Part shown: in pieces, positions 43,001 through 57,063 of the stretch
Numbering within the stretch: the first letter of the stretch is position 1
How the letters are laid out: every line of letters starts with the position of its first letter
DNA from: Ptychodera flava
Taxonomy: Eukaryota > Hemichordata > Enteropneusta > Ptychoderidae
Direction: 5' to 3'
NCBI RefSeq assembly: GCF_041260155.1
Contig: NC_091933.1
Location: forward strand, 38,436,293-38,500,292
DNA: 64,000 bases
The notes under the pieces: generated by a model
What the model saw: only the letters and a program-made list of their open reading frames with translations
The model's database searches: none
What the model was told of the DNA's origin: nothing
Made by a program: the position numbers and the translations under genes

Positions 43001-46000
43001 CTCGTCAAGATTAGCTTTCTAGCCAAGCACCTACTTAGCACTAAACAGACATAGCAATGCAGCTGATCACCAGGCACAATTTATTACCTCTACACTTCTG
43101 TCGTCTCATTTGACATCAGTATTCAGTGCTGAGGCACACACTGTATGTATGTTCAAGAAGTTCCCAGCACTATACAGAAGTTGAGCTGGTGTTGGCTACA
43201 GCTGATATTGCCTATTGGCATATACATACTCATAATGTCTGTATGATCAGCATCACATCCATGTGTTCCATGAGTGTGTACTCAAAAGCAAATACACTTT
43301 GCAGCAATGCACAAAGGCTCTTGACTAGACTTTGGTGCAACATGCTACAAATAAGATAACCTTCAGTCTTTTTTCCTTTCAAATCAATTCCATGTTGATA
43401 GCAGATGCTGGGCCACCACTTTTGCTATTTCATGATCTTGCTACAAAAATATAGATTGACTGCCTGGCAACCTCAGTACAGCATTTCAAAGCAGAGACTA
43501 CTTACATTGCAAATGGCTTCAATTTTAAACTATGCAGAAAGCACACTGGACTTTCAATATCTGATGAGTGCATGTGTGCCATGAAACATTCATTTCGAAA
43601 TAACTCTGTGAAAAAAGATTTAGTAGTGAGAAAAGTATATCAACTGCAGGATGTACAGTATGTGAGATTGAGTTTGTGTGAAAAAATTCACCTGTTCAGT
43701 AAAAACCATCAGTGTGTCAACATTCCATTTCTAATATCAAATGCTATGCAACACTGCAGGGCAAGAGGAAGAAGAGCAGTCAGAAGGTCACTTTGTCACC
43801 TGATCAAATGCCAGCAGCTGGCGTACCAAGTCTGCAGATGGAGCAGCTGAAAGCTGCGCAAAATCCACAAAAACCTTTCTTTCCCTCAGGTCCAATAAAG
43901 TAAGTGAAATATCATTTCTCTGTGAATGTGGTGTAAGTATGCAAAAATGCAAATGTACATGTGTGTGTGTGGGAAAGTGATTGCGGATATGCATCCAAAG
44001 TTTCTGAGACAATTTCCCTAACATTTACCCAACACTAACCTTATCCCTACCCCAGCCCCGCCTATAATGATGTGGTAAATGTCAAGGAGTTGACTGTCCT
44101 CATACTGTACAAGGTATCCGGGTTACATTTCTCATTCAACAGAATTCTACAACAATTAGCCTTCTCAAACCCATGCTCCAACCGATGGATAGAAATGCTT
44201 CTGTTGTAACTGTCCGAGAGGGGTGACTGCCCTGGCCTGATACCATGACCATGTACTATAAATACTGTAAGCGTCTATAATATAGACATTGTAAAATAGT
44301 GCATGAATAAAATTGTTTTCTTTAAAGAGGGTAAAGTGAATCGGTTTCAGGAAAAATGCATTGCAATTACTGAAATACTCCTGACTTTCATCACCTTCAG
44401 GAAATGGAAATCAGAGTACAGGTCAAACTACCGTGATCCCAGACTGTTCGGTTACATGGAAGGTGTATGGCGGGGAGCAGACCCACCACACATACAGCCC
44501 AGGGACGACACCTCCACCGACGGCCGGTTGCCGGCCAAAGAGCAGGGTGGCGGGGTACCCGAGTGGTTCGCTGAGGTAAGGGGAACACCTGGAAAGTTCT
44601 CTGAAAACACAGAAGTAGCAGAAAAAGAAACAAAACGGGTTCAGGATGTGAATTGGTTTAAAGAGGTGAGAGATATTTATGGAGAACCCAGACAACACTG
44701 ACTCAGGCAGTGTAATTCTTTAGTATTCTACTTTCCTGTTTCTCTGTTGTCCGTCTATATATACTGTGTGTAGAAACAAGCTTATCTTGTTTTGTCCATA
44801 CATTAGATAGAGAAGTGTCTTGTTTACCTGTACTGTAGTTAATCATTGTCCAATAACACTGTAGGATAACCGTCTATAGCATACAAGTCAGTCTGTACAA
44901 ATGCATCAGTTTACTGAGGTCTTTAAGTTAGCCTTCACATGTAAGATTACAATTTCTTTGTAATTCACTAAAACATGCTTACACAAGGTAATACATACCT
45001 GTAGTTTGCAGTGTCCAAAATATTGGCAGTTTCATTTGCTCAGAGTAAAACTTGACAATCCTTGGACTTGCTTGTCACAACTTGTCCCGTACATGATTTT
45101 TTCATCACTTTGTATTCAGTTCACAATTTACATGTAAACTTCAACATATCAGAAATTTGGAAATTATCTTAAAAGGCAAATGCCCTTAGGAGCTACTCAT
45201 CTTCTCCAAAGAAGTTGGGCAGCTTTCATAAAATACTCGTAAATGACAGAATATTTGCTCCATAACATAATATTGCTTTATTAGACTCTTGGACACTTTA
45301 GTTAGATTTTTAGATGCTACGTTTAAATATATTTTTTACAAATAACTTTTTTTATTTTTATATACAATCTTATATTACTAACACGTACTCTGATTCTTGT
45401 TATGTTGTTTTCATATTTGCAAATTTTCCATCTTTTGACATTGTTATTTATCATGTAATCATGAAAAAATTGAAATTATTAATCTTATCGGCATTCTTAA
45501 ACTGCTAAATATGTCCATTATCACACTGCTGGCATAATGCTTTTATGCCAGCAAACCATTGATGACATAATTTTTTGACAACAAAATGAGGGTTCCCTTC
45601 CCATGTCATAATGTATATAGAGCAACAATAATACAATATACACATAGAGATGCGGGGGTTTCAAACACCAATTTCCTTCCCATGGGAGATTTTTTGTTGC
45701 TAACATTTTACTACAACTTCTGACAGGTGGTTGAACTCAGGAAGAAAGCCCAGGAATACCAGAAGAGGGCCAGGGGAACTCACTTTTCCAGGGAACACCT
45801 GGCACAGCTGTTGGCACAGCAGGCAAAACTATGGGACCAGGAGAGTGAGACCAGCACCAGTACTATCACACCAGCAGAAGAAAAAGCTGAGAAACCAAAG
45901 TAAGAAAATGAGAAATTAATAAATTACTATTTCATGTCAAAATATGGGAACGTGGCATATTTTAGGATCAGTCAAAGTCTTTTGTAATTCAAAAAAAATG

Positions 46001-49000
46001 TGTTTAAAATTTTTATAAGAATATAGTCTCTGTCACGTCATATTTCAAGATGACACATCTTATGTCAACTAGAGCAGCTGTCAGGAAACCTATTTTCAAG
46101 CTTGGAAAATCACATTGTCTGAGTCAGTTGTTCTCATAAAAGATCACTTAAGCTGTGGTTTTATTGGTGTTTTAAACTTGCAGTAATCTTGTCAAAGGAC
46201 AACTTAAAGTGACTTTTGTTCTTTTGTTTTCGTTTGCGAAGACCAGTTTTTCAACACAATGCCACGTGTCATGATCGTTATTTGTCTGAAAATAGAATAA
46301 AGGGAGGCAGGCAGCCATTAGTTAACCACACTTGCCAGTGTCCGGACTCAAAGTTGTGACTGATCCAGATTCACTTCAGCTGCTTGAACTGTCAACTTTT
46401 ATCAAGTTGTGACTCGCTTCTTCTCTGCAAATGTCTTCCCCAAAGTTTCACCAGACTTTTTCTTTCAAAGAGACATCAAAATCAACACTCTTTGCTATGC
46501 TGAACTTTACAGTGATTACAGAAGGTCCATCAATATATCATGACTAAATTTTAATGTAACCCTTTCACCAATATGGTTTGGCCCAAACCCATTGTTATAA
46601 ATAGTGATTGTGGACCCATTTACATAGAAATGGGCGGGAACAGGTCAAGGTTCCAAATTTACTGTTGATCAGGTTAACACTTGTGTTTGATAAATTGGTC
46701 ATTTGTGACACAAGAACTAAAGATACATTATGAATGGTTTTGATTTATATACAGAGCTAAACCAAGTAAGACATATACCAAAGAAACGGCAGCTAAGCAA
46801 CAAGCACAGCTTGCCCGGCAACAAGCAGAAGAAGAAGAGAGAAAAAGGAAAGGAGAGCAGGAGGAGAAACAGGTTCCTCCAATTCATCTTCAAGAAACCC
46901 AACCAGTACGGCGTAAGTTAGCTTGGCCTTCAGCCAAGGCTGAAAGTGAATCCAGGTAAGAGTAAGCCAATTTCGTCCAGAGTAAACAATGGCATTTTAA
47001 ACCTGTCACTGGTAGAAATATGCTTGCAATTAGTCTGGGATCAAACTTTCTCAGATTTTTGCAGTATCATGATTTCTCACTTTATGATCCATCAACAGTA
47101 AATAAATGCTGATTTCTTGTAAAGCGGAGATTGTATGAGTTGAAACTCATCACTGCTTAATATTTGTAAGCGAAGATTCTTAAGATTTAAATTTCTGAGT
47201 TTTCAGGCAAAATTTTTCATGCATTAACTCTCTTTAGAATCCAAAAGCTTTCTTTCAATTCTCTCCTTGGCAAATTAAAGGCCAAATTTGCCAATCTTTT
47301 CCCAACACCTGTTGGGTCATTCTTGACTGCAGTTGCAGGAAAGGCTTATCACCAGCATGTAAGGCTGTGTGTCTGTTGGTGCCGTAGGCAATGTTGAACA
47401 GTTGTTTTTGTAACTGGATTGCCTATTTTGACAAAAGCTAGCACAATGGAGCCCCGTAAGCTGGATACACACACAGTACAAGAAGTTGTGTTCAATTGCG
47501 AAGTTGTTCATTTTTACATGCTAATGCATAGCCAGTTTCTGCCCAAATAAGTTGTCAAACTCAAAACAAACAAATATTTAAATAAATGTAATATTCCAGT
47601 ATACTACATCCCAGCCACATATACAAGAAAAAAATAGTAGTCCTTTGACTATGGAAATCATTTCTCTGTAGTATTGGCAGTATTCCAACACCAGAGGGCT
47701 ACCACTCACACACATCACCAAGAGATTCAGCTGTGACTGATTCAATGGAAGATGATGAAGGCCGTGTTCCAACACCGAGGATTACTAAAACGACTGAGCC
47801 CGCCAAAGTCAGACACCACCTCACTAGGACCACACCAGCCATTGGTGAGGCTTCATTGATATTCACTGTTCATCTGTTCAAATGGTGCAGGATCAGTGCG
47901 CCCTCTAACTCACAAATTCTTAGAGTTAATTACAGGATTACTAGTATAGAATTTCTTTGCGGTATACTGGTTTGTGTACATGTAAATCATTGAATTTTCT
48001 TGCATCAGAGTGAGAGAACTGTCTTGAGTCAGCAGATTACCAATCTAGCTGAGAGGGCGCACTGCCAAGGAGAAATTTTCAATGCTGTAGTACTGTTTGT
48101 TTTATAGATACAGACACTGCATTCACTACAGCTAAAACACATTAACACCACCTCCATCCCCAGAGCTTCACTAGAAGAAATGTGTATCAAGCTTGTGTAT
48201 CAGGCAGCAGATCATGGGCAAATGTACATAATTTCTATTACTCGAAGTTACATTCGCAGCTGTTAGATCTTTGAGTAACGATTTATGTGGTGCATAATTA
48301 AGCAATAAACCATATCCAGCAACCGTATACCAAAAATGTTAACCAGTTCAGAACATATGTGCATGAGCAATAGCAAGAACATATATGGAGTGAACTGGTC
48401 AAAATCAAGTGGTACACCCGTTGCATGCTGGGATGGTTTATTGCTAGTCTGTTATAGCATTAAATTGAAATTCTGGCATGAAACGTCCAAAAGGGAATTT
48501 TTCTCTAGCTGAGAGTTCATATCTGTTCCAGCCTTGCTATATTGCGAAGATAGCTTGGATATTTTCACATCTTGACCAATCAGATTGTTGTATTTGCGCT
48601 GTCGTTATGTGCAACAGTGCCTAAAGTGGCATTGTCTATTTGTATCATTTCTTGTACATCCTATTTGGGATGCCAACAGTCCATATTTGACCTTGAAATC
48701 ATGGTTTGATCTGGTGAAAAATTGAGAAAAAAAGGATGGTTTTAAGGTGTGACCATCAGGCCCTGACTTCTCACAAACATTTCCAAGTTTGAGCAGACAC
48801 GCTCTGAGATTGACACTAACCTAGGGAGTCTAGACAGAAGCAACTACATTGTGCAGTACCATCCGCTTCCTGAGTTTACAATGTGTCCATACTCCTTAGC
48901 TCAGATTACAAAATTACCGCTGACAAATGTTCTTACAACTCTGTGGGGCCATGGAAATGCAAAGTTTGTTATTGCTCTTATGAAATGAATGGATGAGTGC

Positions 49001-52000
49001 AGAGTCAAAGATAGACCATCTGTATTGAAATAACATGCTGAAAAGATGGTATAGGAAGATAATGGCACTTTAAAACTGTTTGACATAAATGATGATTATG
49101 TCTTGGAAATGAAACTAAGTCCCACTTGCACAACATGTTTTTTATGATGTAGGTGGTGCGCTGTTGACCTCACCAAATATGAAGGCAGCTGCTACAAGCC
49201 CCATCAAGAAATCACCCGTGCAGAAACCAATCAAGCTGAAGGCTTCATCTCCAAAAGGTAAGCCGCAGGTGGCACGTACAAATCTATGTCTTACACATAG
49301 TGAAAGATTCATAACCTTGCCAGGTATTTTTAACCCCAGTTGGTCACTTTCTCACCACTGAGGGCAGTCATCAGCATCAGAGACAGGATGATCAACTGAA
49401 GGATGTTTTGCCTATGCTTTCACAGCTGCGTCAATATCAACGGAATGATTTATATTTTACTTCAGATCCATCATGTCAGAGAGTGCACAGTTCTATTTTT
49501 AACTTTATGTCATTAATTTCATACTTAGTCGGGCCATTAATAATTATACAAATTTAAAATGGTGATGTATTCACTCCAGCAGTCTTTGTCTTTGAAAAGA
49601 CATCTCACAGACAACACAGTCATTTGTATCATTTTACAAATAGCTTATATACTTTTTACCCATACATAAATCCATTGGAATATGTTGATCGATGATGACT
49701 AAAAATGAAATATATATAATTCAGTTTCTTTGGATAGGGTTTGAGGGGTTCTTTTATTCCCCACACTCTTTTATTAATTAGGGCTTTTTCTATTTCTTTC
49801 CTAAAGGCAAAGCAATTAAATCGTCAGTGGGTGCAGGCCAACAAGCATCTGATGGTTACCGTAGTGATGATGAGGCAAGCTTGCCAGCAAGGCAACCTCC
49901 TCATCACCGTGGCAGTGGCCATGGTGATGATGATGATGTACATTGTAACTGCGGGGCCGAGTCTGCACCAGTATCACAGGTATTGTTATACTCTCACTTG
50001 AAAGCCTCGTATAAAAGTGAATCATGAGCTGTACAGAACCAGGGCTGTGATAGGATGAGATGTTTCACTGTATTTCTCCATATGCTATTCCATAGGCTCA
50101 TCTTGTTCATGTATGTTTTAAGGCAGTTCACATCTCGAAATTGAAAGCCCAGACTTTCATCAGGGAAAGTTTATTTGTAAATCATATTACCTTCGTAAAC
50201 CAAGAATAAAAATTGGGGGCCACTGTGCAAAATTTGATACTAGGGAAATAAATTACCCAAAATTTACTGCTCGAAATTCAAAATGGCTGCCATCTCAATG
50301 TTAACTCTTCGGGGAAAAATTAGATTTTCATTTGCACAAAAATAAGACGATGAAACTTCACTCACCCAATGAGCTTCAAAATGAGCCTCTACAAGTGGTA
50401 GACGAAAAAAGTATTGTAAAAGTTTTAGTGTCCAAATATCTATCCCCAAAGCACATTCCATCTTAACTGTATAGCCACTATGATTTCCCAAATTCTATCA
50501 GTCTTTTAAAGTGAGTAGGCAATTTTTTTTGAAAAAATGAGCTGGAGAGATTAAAACAAAAAATTACTGAAACAAACATCTTGGTACTCTCTCTTGTTAG
50601 TCCTTTACAGAGCAGGAGTCTGATTTTGCCATGAATCCAGCTCATTTCTAGGTTGAAAGTAGCATTTAGCTAGAGGAGATAAACATTTGGATCTTGTATA
50701 TGAATCACTAGGTCCGATTATTCCGCAAAAAATTTAAGAACTCTGAAATGTTTGTCAAAGGGAAAATAAAGGTATGATCAGAGTTCGTGTTTACGCAAAA
50801 ATCGTGCGTATTTACGCATTGAAATTGACTCTCTACGCATTTTTTTCATTGTTATGCGTTTTCTACACGCAAAGGATAACATCGAAAGCACTCCCTACGA
50901 CTGAGCTTAGGCGACAACCAGACGAAATTTGTTGCAACACATTTCTGTCAATCACTCATTTTGTGTGGAAATTTTTGGATTCTCTGGGCGTTGTCTGAAA
51001 AATGGGCATCGTAGTTCACACGTTATCACGTTAGGCACGTTATCATGTCAGCTGTGCCTATGAATTACGTTGCTAATTTTCAGGCGAGCGATAGTTTCTG
51101 AAACTTATGACACAAAGTGAGTGATTGACAGAAATGTTGCGACAAATTATATAAATGCCAACCGTGCACGATCATCGCGTTTCACTGTTCCCAAATTTTG
51201 ATCAAGCACACATGCAGCATGGCGTCGAAGCAGACAAATCTGTTTTCTTTCAACTTTGCTCTACGAGTCCGTGAAAAAATGATTCATCAGTAGAGCTCGT
51301 CGGAATCCCGATAAATTTTGAACACTGCAGAAGTGTCTGGACAAGCAGCCATAACTCTAACTTTTGGGTTGCCCGATGTGTTTCGACGGTCGCATGTATA
51401 CCCTTCGCTGTTATGTTTCAGCATTGTTCAAGTTGTTCGTTAAACTGTTTTCATTAAAATAATGTTACATCGTACAATCCGAATATGTAGTGTAGGTTTA
51501 TTCAACGGCACATTGCATTTTGCAGTCAGTTTTTTTCATCAATCGAGTGCGGAAGTGAAATTATGCACTCAAATCCAGCCATTACGCAATTTTAGCAGAC
51601 TAATGCGTATGCCGTACGCGAGGAGAAAAAAGTCACGGCGAACACTGTATGATATACGTATATTTTATTTGTGCTTATAACAATGGTGATTATATATCAT
51701 ATTGAGTGGAATGCCATGAAATTTACCTTAAAACCAGCCTCAAAGTTCTACTTTTAGATTTGAATGCTTGTAATGATAAATCAGTAAAAACATATTGTAA
51801 TCAAGTGCTTTTTTCAGTCTGCAGGGGTATTATGATATGTCTTCATGTAGTGAGAATTATAGAAATGATTTTTAGATAAATTCAAAACCATATGGATTCA
51901 GCGACATTGTTCATTGTGTCGACATGTATTAACGTTGATTAATTGTTTTATTTTGTTTTCAGGTCAAGAAATCTCCCTCAGCTGGCATCATCACCAGGGA

Positions 52001-53621
52001 TCCAGACCCTCTTTCCGATGCCTTTCCGTTGACTGCATTCCAGAGGCATTCTGAGAATTTCTATGAAACCAGTCCAACTCGACCAAGAGTGCCGGATGAC
52101 AGGGCTCAACTCACGCACAAGACGTGGGCTGGCATGCCCCTTGAACGTGGCAGAGCTCCATCACCACCTGTGCCAAAGAGTAAGGATCTGGATAATAACA
52201 CGTTTTCAATGCAAATGAAACTTGTTGCTTTTGACATTTAACCCACCCCTTTCCTCTAAATGAAACACTGAACACCAACATTATGATTTGAACATTCCCA
52301 AACGCAATTAATTGCTGACATAGATTGTTGGAAGTTTAAATTGCAGAAACACAGTGTTTTTAACAACTTGCATATCAAAGCAAAACCTGAATGGTGATTG
52401 AGTCCCACACATTCATACATATACATGGTTTCCATTTTATAACTGGCATATCAAAATAGATAGGAAACCCCTCCCCTCCTAAACATAATGGTTTTCATTT
52501 GTCATGCACATCTTTTAATTATCTACTATCCCCTCGGCCAACTATCATCAGATATGTCAAGATGATCTCCATCAAATTTCTTAGATTTCATATCATTTTG
52601 CGTTATTTTCATGATTTTAGTTACAAACCAAGATTGTGCCATGGAATAACGTTCATATTTTATAGATAATTGGAATATCTCAGTAATATCTTTGGATATA
52701 CCTCAAACTATGGTAGTGGATGTACAGCTGCATAAAATGTGGATGTCCATAGATGTGCCGAAAGAAATCATATGTAAATAGAGCTTTTGATCTCTGAAGA
52801 CACAGGGCACACACACCCATATGGATATAGCTGATATCATTTTATGGTGTGATAAAATTTGATAGTATTTTAAGAAAAACAATAATTTCACTGGAATCCA
52901 TGTACTGCGAGGACTTTATATATATGTGGAGGAAGTGAGAATAAAATAGGATAGTATTTTCAGGGAAGTAATAATTCTAATGGAATCAATATTCCGCCAT
53001 GGCTTTACATACACGTGAAATATGCAGTTGATTAGCCCTTTGAACCTGGCTCGGACATAAATGTCCGATGACGAAATAGAGTACCAGGGGGTCAGGGTGC
53101 AAAGGGGCAAAAAACAGATAATTGGCTTCGTGAGTTAATTTATACGAATAGTATTGCTAAAACACATGGATTTTTGAAGTACCTGAGTGTGCTAGCCCCA
53201 TTTTTGTGTGAAGTACAGACTGGTTAAACAACCATTTTCTAAGTATATCTGTTCATCCATGACTCCTGACGTCTTGATGACATCATGCCTACCACTCTAT
53301 GTTCATTGGTATATATATTCCAACTCCCTTTCAGAGTCCGAGGTGCCGCCTCCGAGAAAACCCAGTGAAGCCTGGACAGTGCCATCCGGTCAACCTCTCC
53401 CTTCAAAACCTTCAGACAGGGAGAAGAGGGTGCCAGTGGTGAGCAACAGCACACCGCTGCAACACCAAGGTAGAACGGAAGCACGGGATGATGACGTGTT
53501 GTCCAACCTCTCCACCTTGTCCTCAAGGTCAAGTTGTTCGCTGGCGTCAGAGGTCCTCGAGAGAGCTCGAAGGCGCCGGGATGAATTCTGGGGCAATCAA
53601 AACAGAGTACCTGCAAAATGA
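37083..53621 (+). CDS. MDM1: MDM1 nuclear/centriolar protein
   Basis: MDM1 is a microtubule-binding protein of centrioles that restrains centriole duplication in vertebrate cells. 14 exons: 37083-37100, 38059-38173, 39910-40346, 41446-41580, 42231-42404, 43760-43899, 44401-44575, 45727-45899, 46755-46955, 47672-47844, 49153-49257, 49807-49979, 51963-52179, 53335-53621. They join in frame to 840 residues; human is 714 from memory. The N-terminus MPVRFK is identical to the vertebrate start. SEY-type microtubule-binding repeats occur at about residues 9-17 (SEYNNTFKW), 212-220 (SEYQRQFAW), 255-264 (SEYDSQFQAW) and 344-350 (SEYRSNY). Other matches are ELRKKAQEYQKR plus GTHFSREHL at 401-422, PVRRKLAW, GRVPTPR, TTPAIGGALLTSP, and the C-terminal LERARRRRDEFWG. 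Exon 3 encodes a long Lys/Pro/Glu-rich, probably disordered insert. Exon 10 has two in-phase acceptors 9 nt apart. Several introns carry repeats. Confidence 0.93.
37819..37854 (+). other. MDM1: Candidate optional 36-nt exon of MDM1
   Basis: It lies between MDM1 exons 1 and 2. A T-rich tract ending TTTTTTAAAG precedes it and the consensus donor GTAAGT follows. Length is 36 nt and both flanking junctions are phase 0, so inclusion adds KIACKMKLTDVK between MPVRFK and VSSEY. Its internal ATG could also be an alternative start (MKLTDVK). No transcript evidence. Confidence 0.35.
41189..41418. mobile_element. MITE-like element with 15-bp TIRs and 6-bp duplication
   Basis: The left end CAGTGTTTCATCCAG (41189-41203) is exactly mirrored by CTGGATGAAACACTG (41404-41418). 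Further inward, AACAGGGAGAATTTTCCCC resembles the complement of GGGGGAATCCCCCC. ATGTAG flanks both sides (41183-41188 and 41419-41424), a probable target-site duplication. At 230 bp it has no coding capacity. It ends 27 bp before MDM1 exon 4. CAGTG-type ends recall hAT elements, but those give 8-bp duplications, so the family is uncertain. Confidence 0.85.
42442..42514 (+). repeat. Four-copy ~22-bp minisatellite in MDM1 intron 5
   Basis: Imperfect tandem units built on CTCCATGGTCAG with a spacer such as ATACTAT or GTACTGC, starting 38 bp after the exon 5 donor. Confidence 0.75.
44576..44665 (+). other. MDM1: Candidate alternative 3' extension of MDM1 exon 7
   Basis: Two donors serve the same frame: GTAAGG at 44576 after VPEWFAE, and GTGAGA at 44666 after NWFKE. 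The intervening 90 nt are open and add 30 residues. Both donors join exon 8 (VVELRKKAQ) in phase 0, and both follow a WF-Ala/Lys-Glu motif, so the junction reads alike either way. Which form is used cannot be decided from DNA. Confidence 0.4.
46555..46655 (+). repeat. Short dispersed repeat, copy 2
   Basis: AACCCTTTCACCAATATGGT, then TTGGCCCAAACCCATTGTTA and a GGGAACAGGTCA end, related to 2427-2515. It lies in an MDM1 intron. Confidence 0.5.
50190..50475 (+). repeat. Dispersed repeat, copy A (MDM1 intron 12)
   Basis: About 280 bp similar in the same orientation to 60042-60320. Shared stretches include ACCAAGAATAAAAAT, GAAATTCAAAATGGC-type sequence, GCCATC, TGTTAACTCT and CTACAAGTGGTA. No coding capacity was recognised. 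Confidence 0.75.
50772..51655. mobile_element. Foldback element in MDM1 intron 12
   Basis: The outer end TATGATCAGAGTTCGTG is mirrored imperfectly by CACGGCGAACACTGTATGAT near 51634-51653. The TACGCA motifs after the left end recur inverted before the right end. An inner pair is stronger: TTTCTGTCAATCACTCATTT near 50941 against GAGTGATTGACAGAAATGTT near 51119. No transposase frame and no certain target-site duplication. Confidence 0.65.
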
Positions 53622-56600
53622 AATAATACTTCCTGATGTGAGATTAGGTAGCAAACTGTAGCTTGATCGTGATTGGGACTAAAAATACATGAGATATGGC
53701 TTGATTTTGATGGGGACTAAAAATTCATGAGATTCTGTCATTCCAGGGGATCATAACCCAAGAAATGAAATAATATTAACACTTGTGTATTCTGTTTTTT
53801 CAAAAAAATGCTAAACCCAGGTATGTGTAACTCCACTGAATTTGAAACTTTCTTTTCAACAAAACTACTGCCCAAATACATCCATAACAGGTACTAACAA
53901 ATACAGCAACATATTTCTGCAAATTAAGTGAGGAAAAAGGGGAATTATTGTTATAATAATAATCATTGATAGATATAGTGCATGGAATTCTAAATTTTAT
54001 GTACTGCGTACTAATCCATGCACTGGTGACAGCTATGCTCTCACTGCTCTTATCCGTAATAACAAAGTGGCAAAACAACGCTTCCCTCCCATAAATCTCG
54101 GAATGCAGCTGCGTGGAGTTGTCCGGAACATGAATTTATGTTCACATCACAACAATTCGATTCACCAGAGATGGCAATAATTTCAGATATACCAGTAATT
54201 TGTAACAGGCATCCATTATCGTGGATTCACCACAGTCATTGAAACTGCAGTCAGGTGATTGTCTTCTGCTTGTTATCATCATGTCCCAGTCTGCTGCATA
54301 GATATATACTGTACCATAGAAGCACAAAAGTTAGCTAACTCCAGCCTTTTATGAACTGATATCACAAACAATGAAGTTACATTGACAAAAATACAATGTT
54401 ATTTACTCAGAATAGCTAGGAATTCATATTAATTTTCATGGTCATTATTAAATACACAACAAGCGATTTGTCACAAGAATTAATCGAGAATCAGTAAAAA
54501 GTGACAAAATTTAAGAGATTAATTTTTCTTTGGAGTACTGCAAATTCGCCATAGCAAGAATGTATCTGCTACAATATATTGATAAACCCAATGCAGCTTC
54601 ACAGATCTACGCATCATTGAATATCATTCTCCATATGGCTATGTTCTTAATCAGGGTAATGTATGTAATCTAAATGACACTACAGGGTATATGCACCCTT
54701 ATCAAATCTTGTGATCTAACCAGTGTGATTATTCCAAGATATTGTCATAGCTTTGATTTTTTTTTATGACATTTCTTGTGTACTTCATGTGTAGGAAAAC
54801 CAACTACAGTTTCCCTTCTTTTGTCTAAGTCTCAAGCATGTTGAAATTCTCAGTGTCTGGCCAAGAAGTGAATCTAAAATTGGGCTCAAGTTTCATGTGA
54901 AGGCTACATTCAAATGCACTTATGTTGTGTACTATACCACCTTGATACAAGACAAATATTATATATTCAGTACACACACTGACCCATTGGGTTATTTCAA
55001 TTCTGAAAAAAGCCAATTAAAAAATTGTCAATAGTCGCTGTGTCTTTTTTCTCAAAAAACTATCATTCCGTGATCCACCTTACAGTTTGACTTCAAAAAC
55101 ATTCCAAGTTAAGTTTGATGTGGCAGCTTACTTACGATACAATACCGGTATTTGTGATTTGTAAAATCAGATAACAACATGCCATAGATAAATCTCTTTG
55201 TGCTTTCACTTCAGTCACCAATTACTTAATTTATGAGAAATGTGAAAATACTTGAAGGAATTTTATTTGCTTTTCATTGTTGTCCGCACCTTCTAGTTAG
55301 ATCCCTTATCATTTGGTAGGTTTCATGAAACAGAAATTAACTCAATCATATCTTTCCATGTAAAAGAAGAAAAGCTTGATGAATTCAAAACCTTATTTAA
55401 AATAATAAAGGGCGCAAAATATCTGGCGGTGATTTACAATTCATCAGTTTCAACCAAGCATTCCAAGTCCAGAATGATTTCATCTAACTCCCAAAATCTG
55501 TAATACCATTGGGCTGTTTTTACCGCTATTTAAACTTACAACGTAAGAAAATACAGTATTATATTGATTGCAGCTAGCTGATTCAAATGATGTAATGAGT
55601 ATTGCCTACTACAGGGACTTACAATCACAAGCCTAATTTTGTCAAGCCCAGCTGATTAGCCATTTGTATAAAAGGTCAATTTTTTCCCCAAAAAGTTAAA
55701 GCTGATGGTTTTACTACAATTTCAAAAGTTATTTTCATACCAACATTTATGAAAACTTCAAGACATCAGAGAAATACAAATGTCCGTCTTTTGATGATAT
55801 AGGAATACAGGTCAGTTTTTTTTTTACCGTAAACCTTAAAACATTAAGTGCCTCATAGAAGTCAGAACTTTGTGTATATTTTTTGTCAGATTCTTTGATG
55901 TACTGGTATTTTCAACTGATATACAATTAAGTACTACAATAATCCATTTTATTATGAGAATTTGTCCTCATTATCTGGCTGATTTTATTTGTGAAATTTT
56001 ATAAAAAAAACACAAAAAGGGAATGAAATATATACATTTATGATCTTAGTAGTTTGTAAGTAACACTTTTAAAAGCCTATAAAAGTTTTGTAACTCGTCA
56101 AAATTATACCTGTGCATTGTACCAGCTTTATGTTCATGTATTTTACAATCTGATGACTCAGTAAAGATGTTAAGTTATACGAGAGCAATTTCCTTGCCAC
56201 TTCATTTAACTTGTTGTTAGCTGACTTTGTGAAGTTAGGGATCTCTTTTCACACAGAAATGGAATCGACAGCATTGGAGAGCGAAATTGACATCTTCAGG
56301 ATTTGTATATTGCTGCACCATACCATGCTCATTTCACTAAGTTTTAACCATATCACTGAAGATGTGTAACAAAGCAACTTTACCTGTCAAAACAAGAGAA
56401 AAGTACTTATGACAAGTAAAAACTTATTCTGAAGTTGTTTTTGTGATGTAATTATAAAACAGTTCTCTACTAATATTTTGTATGTTTTTGTTTTGTCGTC
56501 AAGTTTCACAACATGTTTTATAACATGCATTGTTACATTTCAACACACTAATAATTAGTGAGACGGAACGTGTATATCTTCCTATATGTATTTGGTTGTT

Positions 56601-57063
56601 GTCGTTTTTTTATGAAGAAATGTATTTTTGTAATCTTTATACATCCCAACATAATAGTCACCTAATAATTGTCCTGTAGAAACACTCTTGATTACTTTCT
56701 GAGTGAAGATATTTCAAAAAATAACCCTCACGTTATTTTGTTCATAGTAACTGAATTTCTAAGAGGCAAACATTTTTTCCCCTTTTTTAACATGAGGTGA
56801 TCATCTTATGTTATGGGATTTTTTTCGTGTTGGCCTTCAAAAGCACTGTGAGCATTCTATGTGAATAGAATGAGTACTGCTGCTCTATTTTTCCCCGCAC
56901 ATGAAGTAATGTTACTTTGTTATACCATAATACACACAAAACGTATGTTCACTAGCTATGGGAGACAGTAGTACATATGTATTGACCAGCCATTGTCATC
57001 ATGGTATCGGTAGATTATCTTTTCCCTGAGGGAATACAAGGCACTCCCCTGCATATAGTTTTG

